A stretch of DNA of 10,139 bases from an uncultured Pseudorhodoferax sp. (GTDB taxonomy: Bacteria > Pseudomonadota > Gammaproteobacteria > Burkholderiales > Burkholderiaceae), in assembly GCA_913776795.1 (NCBI GenBank), contig CAJYRH010000165.1:1-10139 (forward strand), written 5' to 3'. A model generated the notes under the pieces. It was not told the DNA's origin. It did no database searches and saw only the letters and a program-made list of their open reading frames with translations. Positions within the stretch are counted from its first letter, which is position 1. Every line of letters starts with the position of its first letter. Shown in pieces: positions 6,264 through 10,139 of this stretch. The position numbers and the translations under genes were made by a program.

Positions 6264-6743
6264 ATGACATACCAAGCCCCTGTGTCCGAGATGGATGCTG
6301 AAGTCGCAGATTTCAAGCCCTTGACCGCCGAAGAGGCACAGCGCTTGCGCGACGCAAATCCCGCGCTCTCGCCCTGGTGGGTGATTGCGGCCCAGCTGGG
6401 TGTGGGTGTGCTCGTGGCCATGCTGGCGCTGCTGTGGGTGCGTGAGTGGTCGGCTGCCTGGTCCGCGTTTTATGGCGCGCTGGCGATCGCCCTGCCTGCG
6501 GCATTGTTCGTGCAGGCCATGCGCCGCTCGGTCGTGAATTCGCAGGCTGCGATGCTGCAGTTCGCGGTCTGGGAAATGGTCAAGCTGGGCCTGAGCGTGC
6601 TGATGCTCGGTGCGGCCTGGTGGTTGATCGCAGACCTGCACTGGCTGGCCATGCTGGCCGGCGTGGTGGCTGCACTGAAGATGTATTGGCTGGCCCTGGT
6701 GGCTCGGCCGAAGTTGTTGAAAACGGAACTGAAGAGACCTTGA
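6264..6743 (+). CDS. atpI: ATP synthase protein I
   Basis: AtpI is a small membrane protein at the head of many F-type ATP synthase operons; it is thought to assist c-ring assembly and is not part of the finished enzyme. The 159-residue product has a polar N-terminus of about 35 residues, then four predicted membrane helices near 38-58, 64-83, 104-124 and 126-146, and a basic C-terminal tail. E. coli AtpI is shorter (126 residues), the difference being mainly at the N-terminus. ATG at 6264 is preceded by GGAG at 6251-6254, nine bases away. The stop lies three bases before atpB. The position before atpB and the four-helix pattern support the name; sequence conservation in this family is low. 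Confidence 0.88.
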   Translation: MTYQAPVSEMDAEVADFKPLTAEEAQRLRDANPALSPWWVIAAQLGVGVLVAMLALLWVREWSAAWSAFYGALAIALPAALFVQAMRRSVVNSQAAMLQFAVWEMVKLGLSVLMLGAAWWLIADLHWLAMLAGVVAALKMYWLALVARPKLLKTELKRP

Positions 6744-6746
6744 AAG

Positions 6747-7625
6747 ATGGCCGCTGAAGGACACGCACCGACCGCAAGTGAGTACATCGTCCACCACTTG
6801 CAACACTGGCAAGTGGATTGGGGTCTCAATCCCGTGAAGCAGACGGCCATCGTCGACTTCAACGTCATCAATCTGGACTCCGTCCTGTACTCGTTGATCC
6901 TGGGTGTGATCGGCTGCTTCGTCATGTGGCTGGCCGCGCGCAAGGTGTCCTCGGGCGTGCCTGGCCGCTTCCAGGCCGCGGTCGAGATCTTGGTCGAGAT
7001 GGTCGACAACCAGGCCAAGGCCAACATCCACAACGCGCAAAGCCGCAAGTTCATCGCCCCGCTGGCGCTGACCGTGTTCGTCTGGATCTTCCTGATGAAC
7101 GCCATGGACATGCTGCCTGTCGACCTGCTGCCGAGCGCCTGGACCCATGTCTACAGCGCGCTGGGCCACGACCCGCACCATGCCTACATGCGCGTCGTGC
7201 CGACCGCCGACCTGTCGACCACGCTGGGCCTGTCCACCTCCGTGCTGTTCCTGTGCTTCCTGTACAGCATCAAGATCAAGGGTCTGGGTGGCTGGGGCCA
7301 CGAACTGATCACTGCTCCCTTTGGTGCCCACCCCGTGCTGTGGCCCATCAACCTGCTGATGCAGGCCATCGAATATCTTGCCAAGACCGTCTCGCATGGC
7401 ATGCGGTTGTTCGGCAACATGTATGCAGGCGAACTGGTGTTCATGTTGATCGCCCTGATGGGTGGCGCCATGGCCTTCAGCTTCTCCGGCATGGCACTCA
7501 CGTTGGGTCACGTGGTCGCTGGCTTCATCTGGGCGGTGTTCCACATCCTCGTGATCACGCTGCAGGCTTTCATCTTCATGATGCTCACGCTCATCTATCT
7601 GGGCCAGGCACATGAGGCGCACTGA
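6747..7625 (+). CDS. atpB: ATP synthase Fo subunit a
   Basis: Subunit a forms the two proton half-channels that face the c ring in the inner membrane. The 292-residue product has the defining motif SHGMRLFGNMYAGELVF, with essential Arg220 (E. coli Arg210) and Glu229 (Glu219). The last helix HILVITLQAFIFMMLTLIYL carries His266 and Gln273, equivalent to E. coli His245 and Gln252 with the same spacing. The loop between the two helices is 11 residues longer than in E. coli. An earlier conserved segment is FVWIFLMNAMDMLPVDLLP. The gene starts three bases after atpI with only a weak ribosome site, so coupling is likely. Confidence 0.97.
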   Translation: MAAEGHAPTASEYIVHHLQHWQVDWGLNPVKQTAIVDFNVINLDSVLYSLILGVIGCFVMWLAARKVSSGVPGRFQAAVEILVEMVDNQAKANIHNAQSRKFIAPLALTVFVWIFLMNAMDMLPVDLLPSAWTHVYSALGHDPHHAYMRVVPTADLSTTLGLSTSVLFLCFLYSIKIKGLGGWGHELITAPFGAHPVLWPINLLMQAIEYLAKTVSHGMRLFGNMYAGELVFMLIALMGGAMAFSFSGMALTLGHVVAGFIWAVFHILVITLQAFIFMMLTLIYLGQAHEAH

Positions 7626-7638
7626 TCGTCCGCAGCAG

Positions 7639-7950
<312 letters not shown>

Positions 7951-7978
7951 TTTTGCGTTCGACGCCCCAGCCTAGAGT

Positions 7979-7985
7979 AGAGGAG
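7979..7985 (+). promoter_or_regulatory. Ribosome binding site selecting the GTG start of atpF
   Basis: AGAGGAG lies seven bases before GTG at 7993. No in-frame ATG is available that would keep the N-terminal membrane segment, so the GTG is taken as the start. Confidence 0.65.
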
Positions 7986-7992
7986 TGTTGAC

Positions 7993-8463
7993 GTGAGTAT
8001 CAACGCAACCCTGTTCGTTCAGGCCGTCGTCTTCCTGCTGCTGGTGCTGTTCACGATGAAGTTCGTGTGGCCGCCCATTGCAAAGGCGCTGGATGAACGG
8101 GCACAGAAAGTCGCAGCCGGCCTGGCGGCCGCGGAGAAGGCCAAGGCCGAACTCAGCTCCGCCAACCAGCGTGTCGAACAGGAACTGACAGCCTCGCGCA
8201 ACGAGACTGCCAGCCGCCTGGCCGACGCGGAGCGCCGCGCCCAGCAGATCATCGACGAGGCCAAGAGCCGCGCCGCGGAAGAAGCCGCCAAGATCGTGGC
8301 TGCCGCGCGCGACGAAGCCGAGCACCAGACCGTGCGTGCACGCGAAGCCCTGCGCGAGCAGGTCGCCGTGCTGGCCGTCAAGGGTGCCGAACAGATCCTG
8401 CGCAAGGAAGTCGACGCCGGCGTGCACGCAGACCTGCTGCAGCGCCTGAAGACGGAGCTCTGA
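7993..8463 (+). CDS. atpF: ATP synthase Fo subunit b
   Basis: Subunit b is the peripheral stalk that holds the catalytic head against subunit a; two copies are expected when only one b-type gene is present. The 156-residue product matches E. coli b in length (156). Residues about 5-25 form the single membrane anchor ([19 protein letters not shown]). Residues about 33-135 are a long charged, alanine-rich helix suited to a parallel coiled coil, and the C-terminal part would bind subunit delta. It starts with GTG 42 bases after atpE and is followed by atpH after seven bases. No second b-prime gene is seen. Confidence 0.95.
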   Translation: MSINATLFVQAVVFLLLVLFTMKFVWPPIAKALDERAQKVAAGLAAAEKAKAELSSANQRVEQELTASRNETASRLADAERRAQQIIDEAKSRAAEEAAKIVAAARDEAEHQTVRAREALREQVAVLAVKGAEQILRKEVDAGVHADLLQRLKTEL

Positions 8464-8470
8464 GGACGCC

Positions 8471-9001
8471 ATGGCCGAACTCGCGACCATTGCGCGTCCC
8501 TATGCAGAGGCCTTGTTCAAGGCCGGCGCGTCCGACCTGAACGGCACGCAGGCCTGGCTCGACCAGCTGGCAGCGGTTGCCGGCCAGCCGGAATTGCTGC
8601 AGGTTGCTGCCAACCCGAAGGTCACGCCTGCCCAGGTGTTCGACCTGATCGCCGGCCTGGTGCCGCAGGGTCTGCCCGAGGCGGGCAAGAACTTCCTGCG
8701 CGTGCTGATCGACAACGATCGCCTGGCTGCCCTGCCCGAAGCGGCAGTGCAGTTCCGCGCGTTGAAGAACGCCGCCACGGGCGCATCCGACGCGGTGGTC
8801 TACAGCGCCTTCCCGATCGATGCGCAGGCGCTGCAGGAAGTCTCGGCCACGCTGGAACAGCGCTTCGGCCGCAAGCTGACGACCCGGGTCGAGATCGACC
8901 CGGCACTGATCGGCGGCATCCGTGCCGTGGTCGGTGACGAGGTGCTGGACACCTCGGTCAAGGCCCGCCTGGAACAGATGAAAGCTGCGCTCACCGCTTG
9001 A
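8471..9001 (+). CDS. atpH: ATP synthase F1 subunit delta
   Basis: Subunit delta links the peripheral stalk to the top of the alpha-beta hexamer. The 176-residue product has family length. The N-terminal helical domain starts [17 protein letters not shown], the usual signature, and the C-terminal domain ends with the conserved [24 protein letters not shown] pattern at about 141-165. The start ATG follows the atpF stop by seven bases, with TGAGGA at the stop serving as ribosome site. The residues before it give no family sequence. Confidence 0.95.
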   Translation: MAELATIARPYAEALFKAGASDLNGTQAWLDQLAAVAGQPELLQVAANPKVTPAQVFDLIAGLVPQGLPEAGKNFLRVLIDNDRLAALPEAAVQFRALKNAATGASDAVVYSAFPIDAQALQEVSATLEQRFGRKLTTRVEIDPALIGGIRAVVGDEVLDTSVKARLEQMKAALTA

Positions 9002-9046
9002 TGCGGTCGGCGACGGTGTCTCCCAATATTGAATAAGGAAAGAGTC

Positions 9047-10139
<1,093 letters not shown>

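Noticed and set aside
6180..7622. 480-codon minus-strand open frame opposite atpI and atpB
   Set aside because: The translation is dominated by Gln, His and Asp, the typical antisense of membrane-protein codons, and it covers genes with certain identity.
7951..7992. Terminator between atpE and atpF
   Set aside because: No stem-loop with a T-tract is present; the gap holds only the atpF ribosome site.

Overview
This window reads as ordinary chromosomal core sequence from a GC-rich betaproteobacterium. The order Burkholderiales, probably family Comamonadaceae, fits best. The reasons are the high GC at third codon positions, the regulatory EIIA-HPr-EI cassette without sugar permease genes, the ybeD-like/lipB/lipA cluster, and an ATP synthase operon in the order atpI-B-E-F-H-A. 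The genus is not determined. No phage, insertion sequence, CRISPR array, tRNA or rRNA was seen.

Layout. Positions 1-463 hold no gene I can defend; a minus-strand reading frame ending at 148 may be a fragment or small protein. From 464 to 3490 four genes read on the plus strand: an uncharacterised lipoprotein, a mannose-family EIIA, HPr and enzyme I (ptsI). They are closely packed and probably form one transcription unit. EI would take phosphate from PEP, pass it to HPr His15 and then to EIIA His9. No EIIB, EIIC or EIID is present here, so the cascade looks like a signalling phosphorelay rather than a sugar importer. HPr also keeps Ser46, the target of HPr kinase/phosphorylase in organisms that have it.

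From 3508 to 5481 three genes read on the minus strand in the order DUF493 (ybeD-like), lipB, lipA, with gaps of 4 and 5 bases. LipB transfers the octanoyl group from acyl-carrier protein to lipoyl domains, LipA inserts two sulfurs, and the small DUF493 protein is a suspected regulator. lipA converges on ptsI with 17 bases between the stop codons.

Positions 5482-6263 form a gene-free divergent region of about 780 bases. A 16-base perfect palindrome and a 17-base near-palindrome lie on the DUF493 side, and a clear TATAAT promoter with a leader of about 110 bases lies on the atp side. From 6264 to the window end the F-type ATP synthase operon reads on the plus strand: atpI, atpB (a), atpE (c), atpF (b), atpH (delta) and the first 364 codons of atpA (alpha). 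The c-subunit gene has a pyrimidine-rich tract and the best Shine-Dalgarno in the operon, consistent with its high copy number in the complex.

I found no convincing new multi-gene system. The items most worth a second look are the lipoprotein linked to the phosphorelay, the palindromes before the lipoate genes, the large gene-free region, the atpE initiation region, and two starts that look leaderless.
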